Of a stretch of 64,000 nt of DNA, positions 1 through 8,669 are shown one piece after another (the stretch's first letter is position 1; each line of letters opens with the position of its first letter). The position numbers were made by a program, and so were the translations under genes. Under the pieces are notes generated by a model. The model was not told where the DNA came from and did no database searches. It saw only the letters and a list, made by a program, of their open reading frames with translations. The stretch comes from Paenibacillus sp. Root444D2 (lineage in GTDB: Bacteria; Bacillota; Bacilli; Paenibacillales; NBRC-103111): contig NZ_LMEO01000045.1 of NCBI RefSeq assembly GCF_001426375.1, positions 991,173 through 1,055,172 of the forward strand, written 5' to 3'.

Positions 1-2
1 AA

Positions 3-134
3 AGAAACACAAAACTGGCGCGCTCTAGGATGTTCGAACATCTTAGCAGTGTGGAAAGAACTCTTCTCCTTGAACTCGAACTTGAAGGAATACCGGTCAG
101 CTTAATGGAAGAAAGCGAACCTGCTGATCAATGA
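3..134 (+). CDS. C-terminal end of an unidentified protein, cut by the window edge
   Basis: Reading frame 3 is open from the first bases to a TGA at 132-134 and gives about 43 residues rich in Leu and Glu, ending in SLMEESEPADQ. The acidic tail and the position just before yeiH fit the end of a real protein, but nothing identifies the family. Frame 1 is also open to a TAA near 114, so the frame itself is not certain. Confidence 0.35.
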   Translation, partial: RNTKLARSRMFEHLSSVERTLLLELELEGIPVSLMEESEPADQ

Positions 135-185
135 ATCTATTAAGCCGCTCTAGTTAAATTGTAAAACGAAATTTGGCGATGGGAG

Positions 186-1244
186 ATGTTAGTTTTGCAG
201 ATTCCTAATACACAGCCTGGTCCTCTCGGAACAACCATTGTAAGTAATACGGCCAGTTGGAAAAAGCCTCTGAAAGGACTTGCATTAACGGTAACACTGG
301 CTGTATTGGCTGGCCGTATCGCTGAAGTTCCCTTCTTTTCCATAATGGGAATTATGATTATTTCCATCATGCTTGGTGTCTTATGGAAATCCGTGATGGA
401 TATCCCTACGGATGCTAGTATTGGCATTACGTTCAGCAGTAAGTTCTTGCTTCGGGCTGGCATCATCTTGATGGGAGTTCGTCTGAATTTCAGTCAAATT
501 TGGGAAGCAGGGCTTTCAGTTGTGCTGATCGATATGATCGTAATTGTATTTACCCTGACTATCATGATCCTTTTGGGGAAATGGTTGTCCGTGGATAAGA
601 CTTTTACCGTATTAATTGCCGTTGGCACCGCGGTTTGTGGGGCTGCTGCCATTGTCGCTGTCGCTCCATTAATAGGCGCCAAAAAAGAGCAAACGGCAAT
701 ATCCGTTGCTTCTATAGCGATTTTAGGTACTATTGGGACTGTTTTTTATATTTTTTTATACCCCTATTTAGGGCTTGATCCTTATACTTACGGAGTTTTT
801 GCAGGTTCTACGCTGCATGAACTGGCACACGTCATAGCAGCTGGAGTTCCCGGCGGAGATATAAGCAGCGAGACAGCTATTCTAGTCAAACTTGGCAGAG
901 TGGCTCTTCTGATCCCTGTTGCTCTTATATTGGGTTACTTCTACCGTACAGGCGAGCGAACAGAAACGGATAAAAAGAGTTTGAAAAACCTACCCATTCC
1001 TTGGTTCATCTTCGGCTTTTTAGCTATGAGTTTGGTAAACACGACTGGCCTACTGCCTTCTTCAGTTATTCACTTCTTGATAGCGGCAAGCGTATTCTTA
1101 ATGTCTATTGCAATGGCAGGACTTGGACTGAGTATCAACATGACTGACTTCAAAAAAGTAGGAAGAAACACCATTGTTATGGCTATTGTGGGATTTGTTG
1201 CGCTGACAATACTGGGGCAAGTACTTATTACCGTTTTTTACTAA
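186..1244 (+). CDS. yeiH: YeiH/UPF0324 family putative sulfate exporter
   Basis: A 352-residue integral membrane protein with about ten hydrophobic segments. It has the family's GTAVCGAAAIVAVAPLIGA stretch near residue 145 and an STLHELAHVIAAG segment near residue 210. Members of UPF0324 are annotated as putative sulfate exporters; the role is poorly tested. The ATG at 186 directly abuts the GGGAG at 181-185, so an in-frame TTG at 195 (9-nt spacing) is probably the true start, giving 349 residues. It is followed by a rho-independent terminator. Its setting, beside a box-regulated small ORF and in a sulfur-gene region, fits export or exchange of an oxidised sulfur compound, which is inferred. 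Confidence 0.85.
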   Translation: MLVLQIPNTQPGPLGTTIVSNTASWKKPLKGLALTVTLAVLAGRIAEVPFFSIMGIMIISIMLGVLWKSVMDIPTDASIGITFSSKFLLRAGIILMGVRLNFSQIWEAGLSVVLIDMIVIVFTLTIMILLGKWLSVDKTFTVLIAVGTAVCGAAAIVAVAPLIGAKKEQTAISVASIAILGTIGTVFYIFLYPYLGLDPYTYGVFAGSTLHELAHVIAAGVPGGDISSETAILVKLGRVALLIPVALILGYFYRTGERTETDKKSLKNLPIPWFIFGFLAMSLVNTTGLLPSSVIHFLIAASVFLMSIAMAGLGLSINMTDFKKVGRNTIVMAIVGFVALTILGQVLITVFY

Positions 1245-1291
1245 TTCTAACTCATCAATATTTAAATAAGGTGTTCGACAATAACGGTAGC

Positions 1292-1318
1292 CGTCAATCT
1301 GATGGATTGCCGTTTTTT
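1292..1318 (+). terminator. Intrinsic terminator of yeiH
   Basis: CGTCAATC and GATTGCCG form an 8-bp imperfect stem around a TGATG loop, followed by a run of seven T, 50 nt after the yeiH stop. Confidence 0.65.
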
Positions 1319-1346
1319 TGTTATAGGACTGCCTCACATTAGCCTA

Positions 1347-1448
1347 TTACCCTTCCGATCGCCAATCATCTTGCTTAAACTCCTTAAAATAACAAAGGAA
1401 TGCGACGCATAGCAAAAAACTGCATACAATTTCTTTAAGTAAAAACAT
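1347..1448 (-). CDS. Predicted 33-aa small membrane peptide with its own promoter and operator
   Basis: An ATG at 1446-1448 is preceded by a good ribosome site (GAGGGTGATCTCT) and opens a 33-residue frame ending in TAA at 1347-1349. The product has one hydrophobic, Cys-rich segment (IVCSFLLCVAFLCYF) followed by a charged tail ending DDWRSEG. A near-consensus promoter (TTGACA 1519-1524, 17-nt spacer, TATTCT 1496-1501) and a box like those found at the sulfur operons (1468-1482) lie directly upstream. I do not recognise it. It could be a membrane microprotein or a regulatory leader. The complete signal set argues that it is expressed. Confidence 0.5.
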   Translation of the reverse strand: MFLLKEIVCSFLLCVAFLCYFKEFKQDDWRSEG

Positions 1449-1467
1449 AGAGATCACCCTCACATTA

Positions 1468-1482
1468 TTTAATTCCGATTGG
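1468..1482. promoter_or_regulatory. CymR-like operator box (TTTAATTCCGATTGG)
   Basis: The box lies just downstream of the -10 of the 33-aa ORF promoter, where a bound repressor would block transcription. It shares TAATTCCGAT with the boxes at 44651, 63539 and 29751. Resemblance to Bacillales CymR sites is from memory and unverified. Confidence 0.5.
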
Positions 1483-1495
1483 TTTACTTGTATTA

Positions 1496-1524
1496 AGAAT
1501 ACATGTGATTTTAAATTTTGTCAA
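1496..1524 (-). promoter_or_regulatory. Sigma-A promoter of the 33-aa ORF
   Basis: TTGACA (1519-1524) and TATTCT (1496-1501) are separated by 17 nt on the minus strand. Confidence 0.65.
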
Positions 1525-1580
1525 TCATCTAAACTCATCATGGATATGGAGGTACTAACAATTTCCCATTTGTCAGACGA

Positions 1581-1608
1581 AAAAAGCCACTTTGGCAAGT
1601 GGCTTTTT
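1581..1608 (-). terminator. Terminator of the RsfA-like gene
   Basis: AAAAAGCCACTT and AAGTGGCTTTTT form a near-perfect hairpin with T-runs on both sides, so it could act in either direction. It lies just past the RsfA-like stop codon. Confidence 0.85.
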
Positions 1609-1614
1609 GATCAT

Positions 1615-1902
1615 TTAAACATTACCCCGATTTCTTATCAGAAATAAAGTTCCTGATTTGTATCGCACGCTATTTCTTTGTTGTGTACGTTCAGCTATAG
1701 CCGCATTAATTGCCTCTTCATGTCCTTCTCTAACTAAACAATTCCATCTGAATGAACACGCGCTGATACTGCTTCCAATACGCTCGGCAGCTTCTGAAAA
1801 TGCCTTTAATTCGTAACTTCCTTGACGGATATGCTTAAGTGTTATTTCTGCTAAAATTGCGTCATTTTCGGGGATCATCAAGTCATCATTTCGTTGTTTC
1901 AT
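1615..1902 (-). CDS. Short RsfA-like (Myb-type) prespore transcriptional regulator
   Basis: A 95-residue protein. The segment from about residue 17 to 62 (ITLKHIRQGSYELKAF, then CSFRWNCLVR) matches the N-terminal Myb-like DNA-binding domain of the RsfA/YlbO family of prespore regulators in spore formers. RsfA itself is over 200 residues with a coiled coil, so this is a one-domain version or a truncated copy. The ribosome site (GAAGGTGAG, 3 nt from ATG) is good and a clean terminator follows, which favours a functional short gene. Confidence 0.65.
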   Translation of the reverse strand: MKQRNDDLMIPENDAILAEITLKHIRQGSYELKAFSEAAERIGSSISACSFRWNCLVREGHEEAINAAIAERTQQRNSVRYKSGTLFLIRNRGNV

Positions 1903-2405
1903 TTGCTCACCTTCATTTCCTTTTTCTCCATTTTCGCCTACTTAGATGCATTTTATTCTCACCCATAGAATTTGTGCCTATTGAGTCGAATAGTCGAATA
2001 TGTCTAAAATCTTGCGGGTTGAGACTGTCGGCCAATTATCTACCGAATCATTGAAAGATGTATGAATTGCTAAGTCCGGATATTCAAGCTGAAATCAACA
2101 AGTATAATACTGAGCTACTCGACTAATTTTCCTTAAGGATCATAATATTCTGCAGCATTGTGATCTATATTTTAATATTTAATTAGATAACAGAGCCTGT
2201 AAACCCCACACGATTCCATTTTTGTTGTTGCAGAATACGTTGGAATTTGGTGTATGTATAAATATACAGTAAATATTTGATAGTTAGCCCCATTGCAGAA
2301 ATTGAATAAATTTTTAACTCCAGAACACAGATAAACCAGATGAGCATAAAAAATGAGTAATTAGATAGAATATGGTTCAACGAAAATTTTAAGGGAGTGC
2401 GTTAA
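1903..2405. other. Intergenic stretch without a convincing gene
   Basis: About 500 bp of AT-rich DNA between divergent genes. It should hold the promoters of the RsfA-like and CotF-like genes. An ATG near 2058 opens a 22-residue frame that reads like a protein end but has no ribosome site, and a 65-codon minus-strand frame (2183-2380) also lacks one. Confidence 0.4.
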
Positions 2406-2969
2406 ATGAAGCTTAGTATTCAAGAAGCCAATGAATTGAACGAACTACTTATGAGTTGTACCAAGACAATAAATTGCATGGCATTGTTCATCCATCAAGT
2501 TAAAGATAAAGAGTTAAAGAATTTGATCACAAGTCACCTTTCCACTCATTTACAGGATTACAATATTAAGGTCGAATTCGCTTCTCTACCCAACGGATCC
2601 ACGGATCAATTAAATTTCCCTCCATTAAAAACCACATCAGTATCTATGAACGCTACTAAAAAATATGAAGCCATACAACCTCAAACCAAATTATTCGAAC
2701 TGGACGATCGGTCGATTGCTACGGCGTACTTACTCACTTTAAATCGTGCTGGTAAAGACAATGCATGGTCAACTTTTAATTGCTCTGTACCACAATTGCG
2801 TTCTTTTTTGGAAGATTCTTTCAAGATGTGTTCTCATCAGTCTTTCGAAGTGCTGGAGTATATGGTTCGTAAGGGATGGTATCAAAACCATGAAGCTCCA
2901 ACCGAAATGTTACAAGCCATGGAACAGATCTATCAAAAAGCTCAGCCACTTGTTGCCGACCACCAGTAA
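2406..2969 (+). CDS. CotF-like spore coat family protein
   Basis: A 187-residue, mostly alpha-helical protein with two helical repeats. The first (residues 5-60) begins with an NELLMSCTKTINCMALFIHQ-type helix and the second (100-175) has SFKMCSHQSFEVLEYMVRK. This layout fits the ferritin-like coat F family of Bacillales spores. The ribosome site GGGAG lies 6 nt before the ATG. No operon partner is visible, and a terminator follows at 3174-3208. Family assignment is by pattern only. Confidence 0.6.
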   Translation: MKLSIQEANELNELLMSCTKTINCMALFIHQVKDKELKNLITSHLSTHLQDYNIKVEFASLPNGSTDQLNFPPLKTTSVSMNATKKYEAIQPQTKLFELDDRSIATAYLLTLNRAGKDNAWSTFNCSVPQLRSFLEDSFKMCSHQSFEVLEYMVRKGWYQNHEAPTEMLQAMEQIYQKAQPLVADHQ

Positions 2970-3173
2970 TGTTGCTTTTGCTAACAGAGTTTAAAAATGA
3001 GAATGCAATTAAGGACGCTCAGCGAATAAATGTACTACAACGATATTTAGCCGCGTTGATACAGAATTACTTAAAAGTGATAGCGGTCCAACAGTTCCAG
3101 ATAGTTTTAGGCAAATAATCAAGTTGCTTAAAAAATGACTATAGAAACGAAGATTAGGAATGTTTCGTATTAT
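2970..3173 (+). other. Possible gene remnant upstream of a terminator
   Basis: An open stretch ending at a TGA near 3138 translates as RVDTELLKSDSGPTVPDSF and continues to IIKLLKK, which reads like the C-terminus of a real protein. It has no intact upstream frame. It may be the tail of a gene lost by deletion; the family is unrecognised. Confidence 0.25.
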
Positions 3174-3208
3174 GAGTTCAGCCAGTATTTAATGGTTGAA
3201 CTCTTTTT
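3174..3208 (+). terminator. Rho-independent terminator
   Basis: GAGTTCA and TGAACTC form a 7-bp stem with a 16-nt loop, followed by TTTTT. It ends the CotF/remnant region. Confidence 0.75.
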
Positions 3209-3219
3209 CATTAAGGGGT

Positions 3220-3740
3220 TTAGTACGGGTAGCCGGGATAGAACGTCTTTGTCCGTGGAGCTTCAACCATTGTGCTAAACTGTTCACCCCTACTTGTAGA
3301 AATATGTTTGAGGCTGGTTGAGACATTGATCTCGAATAACAAGCTAAGCTATGACACTACAAGCGGGACTAAGGGCAGCCGGCAAATACATTCAAGCGAA
3401 GGTGATCTTATGAATCCTGTTGCTGGTCTAGATATTGCGAAAGGAGAAAGTCAGGGCCAGCCTTACGGCAAAAGCTTCACTGTTTATCATACTCAAGAAG
3501 GTTTGAAGGCCTTTCATTGAGGAAGCTACTAATAAACAACCGATGATGATTTCGAGTCTACAGGTCATTACTATCTCCCCCGTCACTAGGTTCCTAGAGG
3601 AACATAACTTCCTGTTTGTTGTGGTTGACTTCGAGCATCACAAGACAAGAGGCATTCAGCAACTATATCTCCGAAACTTGACGAGACAGCACTATACGTT
3701 CAACGGTCTATATATTCAAATCAAGTTGCAGTTCCAATCC
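3220..3740 (+). pseudogene. IS110-family transposase remnant (frameshifted)
   Basis: The ATG at 3412 starts MNPVAGLDIAKGES, the DEDD-type N-terminus of IS110 transposases (GLDxxK). The frame stops after LKAFH at 3520. Just downstream, another frame gives FESTGHY, the second hallmark of the family, and a third gives RFLEEHNFLFVVV. The rest of the transposase, including the C-terminal domain, is absent. The 190 bp before 3412 probably come from the IS left end. Two or more frameshifts and a 3' truncation make it dead. Confidence 0.75.
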
Positions 3741-4016
3741 TGATTCTGATCCAAATGAATGTTTCAGCATGATAATGCTCTGACTTCCCAACCCCAAAGT
3801 ACTTTTTAAATAATCTTGAAAAATACGTACGTTCCATATAACTCAGCTTTAACGCAATCATTTCGATATTTGCGTAAAGCTTCGGACTTCGAATCAAAGA
3901 TTTGCTCTACTTTATCCTCCATTAAACCTGCTTCAACTGCCTTGTTCACAGCTTCTTCGATCCAAGAAGACACTGTGCTTCCTCTGCCCAAACAGCCTTC
4001 TAAATTACTGTGAATG
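3741..4016. other. Gap with one doubtful minus-strand frame
   Basis: A 61-codon minus-strand frame (3806-3991) gives an amphipathic helical peptide (SSWIEEAVNKAVEAG) but has no ribosome site at a plausible start. It may be the tail of a lost gene. Nothing else is supported here. Confidence 0.25.
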
Positions 4017-4017
4017 C

Positions 4018-4065
4018 AAAAAAAGCATACTTAATCAATGATAAATTCACTGATCCAGTATGCTT
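4018..4065 (-). terminator. Terminator of the orphan ABC ATPase gene
   Basis: On the minus strand AAGCATACT...TGATCA pairs with TTGATTAAGTATGCTT, followed by a run of T. It sits 40 nt past the ATPase stop. Confidence 0.8.
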
Positions 4066-4103
4066 CAAGTATAATTTCATATTATTTATCGAATACTGCA
4101 ATT

Positions 4104-4778
4104 TTAAACACTCTCCAACAACCGCCCATCCCGAAACCTCACAATCCGCTTCGCCTGCTGCGCAATTAATAAGTCATGGGTAATCAAAATAATCGTCCGA
4201 CCTTGTGCATTTAATCTCTTAAAAATGTTTAAGATCTCCACACCTGTCTTCGAATCTAACGCTCCCGTAGGTTCATCCGCCAAAATAATCGGAGGATCAC
4301 CTGCCAACGTTCGCGCAATAGCAACACGCTGCTGCTGCCCGCCAGATAACTCTGATGGAAAATGCTTCTTACGATCCAGCAAGTCCACCGATTCCAGTGC
4401 ATGTAAAACGAGAGGCTCTCTTTCCTTTTTACTCATTCCCCGATAGATCAAAGGCAACTCCACATTCTCATAGGCACTTAATCTCGGCAGTAAGTTGAAG
4501 CTTTGAAAAACAAATCCAATCTTCTGATTACGAATCTCAGCAAGCTGAGAATCCTTAAGCACTTTTATTGCTTGACCATCTAGGTCATAAATTCCTTTAT
4601 CAACAATATCCAAACACCCGATGATGTTCATCAGCGTTGATTTGCCGGAACCTGACGGTCCCATAATAGCCACGAACTCTCCATGATCAATATCTAACGA
4701 GACATCATCTAATGCTTTAATCGTTTCCTCGCCCATCGTATAATACTTACTGGCATTTTCGATATGAATTAACGTCAT
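4104..4778 (-). CDS. MacB/LolD-type ABC transporter ATP-binding protein (orphan)
   Basis: A 224-residue ATPase: Walker A GPSGSGKST near residue 40, Q-loop FVFQSFNLL near 88, signature LSGGQQQR near 145, Walker B IILADEPT near 164 and H-loop ITHD. The FQSFNLLPRLSA stretch is typical of the MacB/LolD/YknY group, which partners with FtsX-like permeases. No permease is adjacent, so it may serve a remote partner or be a leftover. The start at 4778 (MTLIHIE) has GGAGGTG 6 nt upstream; longer starts lack one. A decayed paralogue lies at 32276-32640. Confidence 0.85.
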   Translation of the reverse strand: MTLIHIENASKYYTMGEETIKALDDVSLDIDHGEFVAIMGPSGSGKSTLMNIIGCLDIVDKGIYDLDGQAIKVLKDSQLAEIRNQKIGFVFQSFNLLPRLSAYENVELPLIYRGMSKKEREPLVLHALESVDLLDRKKHFPSELSGGQQQRVAIARTLAGDPPIILADEPTGALDSKTGVEILNIFKRLNAQGRTIILITHDLLIAQQAKRIVRFRDGRLLESV

Positions 4779-4838
4779 AATCTTCACCTCCATTACTTGC
4801 ACAATGTCCAAATAAATGAAGTATCTGACTCATAACCC

Positions 4839-5405
4839 TTACCGTTTCGCCTTATAAAACTCATGATAAAGCTTCATAAGCGCCCTTTTCTCTATCCTTG
4901 ACACATACGACCGCGAAATCCCCAACTCCTTAGCAATCTCCCGCTGCGTCCGCTCTTCCCCGCCAAGCTCCAGCCCAAACCGGCCAACGACGACTTCTTT
5001 TTCTCGATCATCTAAAATTTCCAAATTACGGTAAATTTTACTTTTCTCTATCTTCAGCTGCACCTTATCCACTACGTCATCTGCTTCCGTACCGAGAATG
5101 TCGATAAGCGTAATTTCATTCCCCTCTTTGTCCGTTCCGATGGGATCATGCAAAGACACATCTTTGCGCGTTTTCTTCAGCGAACGCAGATGCATCAAGA
5201 TCTCATTCTCGATACAGCGAGCGGCAAACGTCGCGAGCTTGGTCCCTTTGTTCGGCGAAAACGACTCGATGGCTTTGATCAAGCCTATCGTCCCTATGGA
5301 GATTAAATCCTCGAGATCTTCTCCTGTGTTGTCGAATTTTTTGAGGTTGTGAACACGAAGCAACGTAATCTTGGTCCTCCAATAGCTTGTAGATAGTCTG
5401 ATCAT
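4839..5405 (-). pseudogene. sigK: RNA polymerase sigma-K, C-terminal three quarters only
   Basis: From [20 protein letters not shown] onward the 168 residues are a textbook sigma-K: region 2 ([20 protein letters not shown]), region 3 and region 4 ([20 protein letters not shown]), ending [10 protein letters not shown]. The roughly 65 N-terminal residues expected from the family are missing. The frame instead begins with about 20 foreign codons, and only VHNL recalls the expected EHNLRLVAHIVKK. No start with a ribosome site is visible. It is either one half of a sigK gene interrupted by a skin-like element or a decayed copy. A missing half was not found within the window. Confidence 0.75.
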
Positions 5406-5766
5406 TGGCGCAAATGATTTATTTCAATCCTTTTGCTGAGGACCAGCATGAGGACCAGCAGAAATAATTCTCTTCTCACACATCGATAAATTACTCAAAA
5501 TTTGTAAGTAAAAAATTTCACCTACTCCTAAGCAGCTTACTCATACGCCTTTTGGTCCTGCCAGTTGTCACGAGGACTGACATCTCTGTTACACTTTCTT
5601 TATCCTCCCTGTTCACATTCACGTAAATAACTTAAAAAAACAAAAAACCATCCTCAGCAGGATGGTTCAGCAAAAGTTCATATTGTGACTCCTGTATTTA
5701 TGAGAAGTATGAAAATTAAATCGATAATAAAGCTTACGTGCCAGAAGATGCTAACTCCATTTTGGC
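5406..5766. other. Gap between the sigK fragment and the MFS gene
   Basis: This is where the N-terminus of sigK should be, but none of the three minus-strand frames shows it. It contains a short direct repeat GAGGACCAGCA (around 5441-5462). A weak hairpin near 5640-5668 (AAAAAACCATCC...GGATGGTT) may be the terminator of the MFS gene. Confidence 0.35.
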
Positions 5767-6966
5767 TTAACGCGACTGAACGATGCCAATTCGAAACGCT
5801 TGCCAGCAACTAATCGCATAGACGACCATTGCCGCAGCAAACCAAGCGCTAATCCCGAAACGAGCAATGATAACACCACCTACTAACGGACCTGACAAGC
5901 TGCCAAAGAACATCCACGAATTTACCATGGCAAACGTTTGTCCTTCCATCCCTTTACGAACCATACTCCTGACCTGGGCCTGGATGTTTGGCATCATGCC
6001 AGCAACGCACAACCCGAGGATAAATCGGCAAACAAGAATAACCGGATATATATGCGTTACTGCTTGCACGAAGCAAAGTAATACGGCAGTCCCCGTTGCC
6101 ACTTTAAGAAGCAGAACTGGACCAACACGGTCAGAGAGCGAGCCTAGGAACGGTGAAAACACAATGACTGCGAATGAAGTCGCCGATAAAGTAACACCGA
6201 GGAGCCACTGTTCGTTCAAGAATGTGAAGGTATGCGTAGCCTGCATAACATAGTACGGCATGACGGGGTTCATTCCAACAAGTGCGAAATTAACGCATAA
6301 CGCACTGAGCAGCAGAGATGGTAAGGGCTTCATTTTCCATATTTGCTTCCAGTCGGTTAGCATAGTGCTCCGATCCCTTGTCTTAACTATCGTGCTGCGG
6401 GGACCTTCTTTTACGAAAAGTAAAACGCATACGGCCGCTAGCAAAATAAATAGACTCATCGCTGGATACGCACTTTGCACCGATACAAAAGAAAGCAGAG
6501 ATGAGGCTATAAGTGGGCCGATTAATGAGCCCGTCTCCCCCATCATCTGCATCGTCCCAGCTGAGACGCCAACCTTTCTTTCCGAAGCACCAATCAGTAC
6601 AAGAACCATTGCGAACGGCAGTATTCCTGTAAAACAGCCTTGCACAAATCGCAACAGAGCTAGCTGCCATGGCTCATAAGCAAGTCGCATAAGCGCTGTG
6701 ACTATGGCCATTCCGAAGCCAGACCAAAGCATAATGGGTTTACGTCCGTAACGGTCGCCAATGCGTCCGAGAAAAGGCATCGCAAGCATCATCGCAATAA
6801 AGTTTGCGGAGAATGCCGTTCCCGACCACAAATAGAGCGAATAACCGCTAACATGCCCCACATCATGCAGGAAGCTTGGCAGCAGCGGAATAAACATTCC
6901 ATGTGCCGTTGATACAAGCAGTTGTACGGTAAGCAAAGCAGCGAACTGCCGATTCCAATGCCTCAT
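5767..6966 (-). CDS. MFS drug-efflux-type transporter
   Basis: About 399 residues with twelve predicted membrane segments. The DHA1 signature GRIGDRYGRKP lies between segments 2 and 3, with a related SDRVG motif in the second half. It is a proton-driven exporter of unknown substrate. The gene follows the nitroreductase stop by a few bases, so the two are probably one transcript. The ATG at 6966 (MRHWNRQ) is preferred; an in-frame TTG 21 nt upstream would overlap the nitroreductase. It resembles the MFS gene at 18325-19524 in type. Confidence 0.8.
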   Translation of the reverse strand: MRHWNRQFAALLTVQLLVSTAHGMFIPLLPSFLHDVGHVSGYSLYLWSGTAFSANFIAMMLAMPFLGRIGDRYGRKPIMLWSGFGMAIVTALMRLAYEPWQLALLRFVQGCFTGILPFAMVLVLIGASERKVGVSAGTMQMMGETGSLIGPLIASSLLSFVSVQSAYPAMSLFILLAAVCVLLFVKEGPRSTIVKTRDRSTMLTDWKQIWKMKPLPSLLLSALCVNFALVGMNPVMPYYVMQATHTFTFLNEQWLLGVTLSATSFAVIVFSPFLGSLSDRVGPVLLLKVATGTAVLLCFVQAVTHIYPVILVCRFILGLCVAGMMPNIQAQVRSMVRKGMEGQTFAMVNSWMFFGSLSGPLVGGVIIARFGISAWFAAAMVVYAISCWQAFRIGIVQSR

Positions 6967-6970
6967 GCAA

Positions 6971-7591
6971 CTAGAAAGAACCTTCAATAATGCTCTCGTC
7001 TAGTGACCTACGGCCATTTGGCAGTTCACGCTCTTGCAGAGCTTCCGGCAGCGTTTCGCGCGGTCCACGATATCCAAGCGCAATAACTGCATGCAGCTCA
7101 TAATTTGCAGGAACATGGAGCACCTCGCGCGCTTTGTCCTTGTCATATCCGCCTACAGCTCGTGTCGCTAGACCCAATAAATGCGCCTGAAAGGCAATCG
7201 ACGCCCAAGCGGCACCGGCATCAAACGCGTGTGCGCCGTTCAATTCACCATCCTGACGAAGCTTGTTGGAGATGATAAGCAGCAAAACAGGTGCATCATC
7301 CGTCCACAAGCGATTATTCGGCTTAATAAACTCTTGGAACTTCAGCTTCTGTGACTCTGTTTTTGCAACGATAAACCTCCAAGGTTGCAGATTGCTTCCG
7401 GACGGCGCCCAACGGGCTGCTTCAAGAATCGTATAAATTGTCTCATCCGTAACCTCCTTTGGCTCGAATGCACGGGATGACCAGCGATTAAGAAAAATGG
7501 AGTGTACCGGATAATCAGCTTTCCGATTTTCTTCAACTTCTTGCGTAATTGCAGCTTGATAACCTGTTTGTATGGTTGTCGCCATGTTCAT
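6971..7591 (-). CDS. Nitroreductase family FMN oxidoreductase
   Basis: A 206-residue protein with the family's N-terminal RWSSRAF (phosphate-binding Arg-Ser-Arg) near residue 38, AARWAPSGSNLQPWRF near 60 and a C-terminal VIALGYRG before the final helix. Such enzymes reduce nitro or quinone substrates with NAD(P)H and often supply reduced flavin. GAAAGG sits 6 nt before the ATG at 7591. Its place directly downstream of the decayed ssuB/ssuA genes suggests a flavin-reductase role for sulfonate or LLM monooxygenases, which is inferred. Confidence 0.8.
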   Translation of the reverse strand: MNMATTIQTGYQAAITQEVEENRKADYPVHSIFLNRWSSRAFEPKEVTDETIYTILEAARWAPSGSNLQPWRFIVAKTESQKLKFQEFIKPNNRLWTDDAPVLLLIISNKLRQDGELNGAHAFDAGAAWASIAFQAHLLGLATRAVGGYDKDKAREVLHVPANYELHAVIALGYRGPRETLPEALQERELPNGRRSLDESIIEGSF

Positions 7592-7621
7592 CGTTTTCCT
7601 TTCGTTACCACTGGTAACCAA

Positions 7622-7790
7622 TTATTTTAAAATCCACTGATTCAGATCAAAATCTTTTCCCGCCAGCTTCTCTTCAACTAAGAATTTCTTCGTACCGTCA
7701 AGCAGTTTAACGCCATCGTCGGTAAACATCCTTGATTGTTGAAATTGGGGTGACTTTCTTGTTCAAGTCAGGTGTAAAGCCGTTAAGTTC
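7622..7790 (-). pseudogene. ssuA-like sulfonate-binding protein, C-terminal remnant
   Basis: One minus-strand frame gives TPDLNKKVTPISTIKDVYR and the next gives MFTDDGVKLLDGTKKF, ending in FDLNQWILK and a TAA at 7622-7624. The DLNQW ending is typical of aliphatic-sulfonate binding proteins. At least one frameshift separates the two stretches and everything upstream is lost. It lies downstream of the ssuB-like pseudogene, the expected place for an ssu operon partner. Confidence 0.65.
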
Positions 7791-7905
7791 GGTTTAACTG
7801 TTGTTTAAACCTCCGTTGTTTGTCAGACAGATTAGGTTTCTGAACAATGTTCGAATCGCCCACTGCCCATTATCCTTGTTGGCTCATAGCAATTCCCCCT
7901 TCGAA

Positions 7906-8646
7906 CTAAATACCGGAACTGTCTACTAACTCCAGCTCTTCAATTTTTTCAAATTCACTAAGTACTTTTAAACGCAGTTCTTGAAACGATGTGGTTGTTT
8001 TTTCGGGGTATCGGCAAATCACTGGAGACTATATTCCGAATCTCGCCGGGACGCGGTTTGAGGATGACCACCCAATTGCCTAAATAGATGGCCTCATCGA
8101 TGTCATGCGTCACAAAAATCATCGTCGTCTTATTTTTTTGCCAAATATCAATCAGCACTTCCTGCATGTGTGTTCTCGTAAAAGCATCCAAAGCCCCGAA
8201 CGGTTCATCGAGCAGCAGGACCTTTGGATTTCGTAGTAACGCTCTGGCTATCGCCACACGCTGAGCCATCCCGCCGGAAAGTTCTCTGGGGAATGATTTT
8301 TGGAATCCTTCTAATCGAACAAGCCCAATCAGTTCATCAACTTTCTTGCGGACTTCAGCATTTCTTAGCGAGAGGTCGGCAGCTATATTGTTTTCTACAG
8401 TCAGCCATGGAAATAATCGTGGTTCTTGGAAAATGAAACCCTTATCAATGCCCGGTCCCTTGATCAAATGTCCAATCCTGCAATAATTTTGAGTAATGTA
8501 CTTTTGCCACAGCCGCTAGGACCAATGACTGTAATAAATTCTCCTTCTTTCACTTGCAATTGGATATTATGGAGCGCTTGAACAGACCCTTTGATTGACT
8601 GAAATGTTTTGTTTAAATTTTCGATTTTCAATAGTGGTTCGACCAT
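7906..8646 (-). pseudogene. ssuB/tauB-like ABC ATPase, broken by a deletion and frameshifts
   Basis: The N-terminal piece starts at 8646 with a good ribosome site (GAGGAG, 9 nt) and contains Walker [10 protein letters not shown]. It stops after IIAGLDI at 8464, where a deletion has removed the link to the Q-loop. A second piece continues with [27 protein letters not shown] and [16 protein letters not shown]. Near 7990 another frameshift occurs, after which a different frame supplies the proper end ([17 protein letters not shown], stop 7906-7908). These motifs are those of sulfonate/nitrate/taurine ATPases. The gene cannot make a working protein. Confidence 0.8.
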
Positions 8647-8669
8647 AACATTCATCTCCTCTTTGAAAT

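Noticed and set aside
2183-2380. 65-codon minus-strand ORF
   Set aside because: No ribosome site, no recognisable motif, and AT-rich composition expected by chance.
5098-5352. Plus-strand ORF opposite sigK, and similar long antisense frames elsewhere
   Set aside because: These are shadows of well-supported genes on the other strand and have no start signals or family features.
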